From Paracoccaceae bacterium (GTDB lineage Bacteria > Pseudomonadota > Alphaproteobacteria > Rhodobacterales > Rhodobacteraceae), in NCBI GenBank assembly GCA_026982515.1, contig JALSGY010000391.1, positions 1 to 12,702 on the forward strand: a stretch of DNA of 12,702 nt. The letters are read 5' to 3'. The notes below the pieces were generated by a model, which made no database searches, was not told where the DNA came from, and worked only from the letters and a program-made list of their open reading frames with translations. Both the position numbers and the translations under genes were made by a program. Shown in pieces: positions 12,652 through 12,702 of this stretch. Position 1 is the first letter of the stretch. The number at the start of each line of letters is the position of its first letter.

Positions 12652-12680
12652 GGAATAGAGGCGGCCTGGTAATTATGCAA
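12652..12680 (-). promoter_or_regulatory. Candidate sigma-70-type promoter of ccr
   Basis: The minus strand reads TTGCAT (12680-12675), a 17-bp spacer and TATTCC (12657-12652). The -35 element matches TTGACA at 4 of 6 positions and the -10 element matches TATAAT at 4 of 6, at ideal spacing. Transcription would start near 12645, giving a leader of about 50 nt before the ccr ribosome binding site and ATG. The remaining sequence out to 12702 is AT-rich and may hold further control elements. Confidence 0.5.
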
Positions 12681-12702
12681 CCCATTACTATCGTATTTTG
12701 TA

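Noticed and set aside
12597..12680. Extending ccr to a TTG at 12680
   Set aside because: That TTG is the first part of the probable -35 box, and the ATG at 12596 gives the family length of 430 residues with a good Shine-Dalgarno.
12597..12702. PhaR-like (CTGC-N-GCAG) or PccR-like (TTTGCAA pairs) operator upstream of ccr
   Set aside because: Only a CTGCGCTGCGGCAAG stretch and a single TTGCA are present; neither matches the paired spacing of those sites as I know them.
1..12702. CRISPR array, tRNA, prophage or transposase
   Set aside because: No regularly spaced direct repeats, cloverleaf sequences, integrase or transposase motifs were seen on either strand.

Overview
The window is GC-rich and looks like chromosomal DNA of an alphaproteobacterium of the Rhodobacterales (Roseobacter/Rhodobacter group). 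The evidence is a 430-residue crotonyl-CoA carboxylase/reductase of the ethylmalonyl-CoA pathway, a LuxR/LuxI acyl-homoserine-lactone pair beside it, an alphaproteobacterial-type succinate-semialdehyde dehydrogenase, and a left-hand operon whose last gene resembles a protein family I know mainly from this group. No tRNA, rRNA, CRISPR array, insertion sequence or phage gene was seen.

Region 1 (1-5111, all minus strand) is a tightly packed operon of mostly uncharacterised genes. In transcription order it encodes a 358-residue coiled-coil protein, a 383-residue protein of unknown function, a ~647-residue AAA ATPase with intact Walker motifs, a 125-residue three-helix membrane protein, a possible 22-codon mini-ORF, and a protein resembling the family I recall as DUF6638, cut by the window edge. 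Junctions are TGATG, ATGA, ATGA and TTGA stop/start overlaps. The one exception is the 129-bp gap before the ATPase, which holds a ~105-bp imperfect inverted repeat. This is the best candidate for an undescribed system: an ATPase working with a coiled-coil scaffold and a membrane partner. No function can be assigned from sequence alone.

Region 2 (5112-9454) is metabolic. An SDR oxidoreductase and a P1-family (DmpA/NylC-like) self-cleaving amidase/peptidase run on the plus strand. They converge, 5 bp apart, with a kynurenine-formamidase-like alpha/beta hydrolase on the minus strand. The hydrolase is divergent, across 87 bp, from a GabD-type aldehyde dehydrogenase. An amide or amine degradation theme is possible but unproven.

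Region 3 (9455-12702, minus strand) is a quorum-sensing locus next to central carbon metabolism. From right to left it holds ccr with its promoter and terminator hairpin, a 71-residue small protein, an autoinducer-binding LuxR regulator whose non-ATG start overlaps the small gene out of frame, and a LuxI synthase with all family-defining residues. A near-consensus CtrA-type site lies upstream of the small gene, and a perfect 8-bp dyad lies in the luxI leader beside its ribosome binding site. Both are candidate control points.
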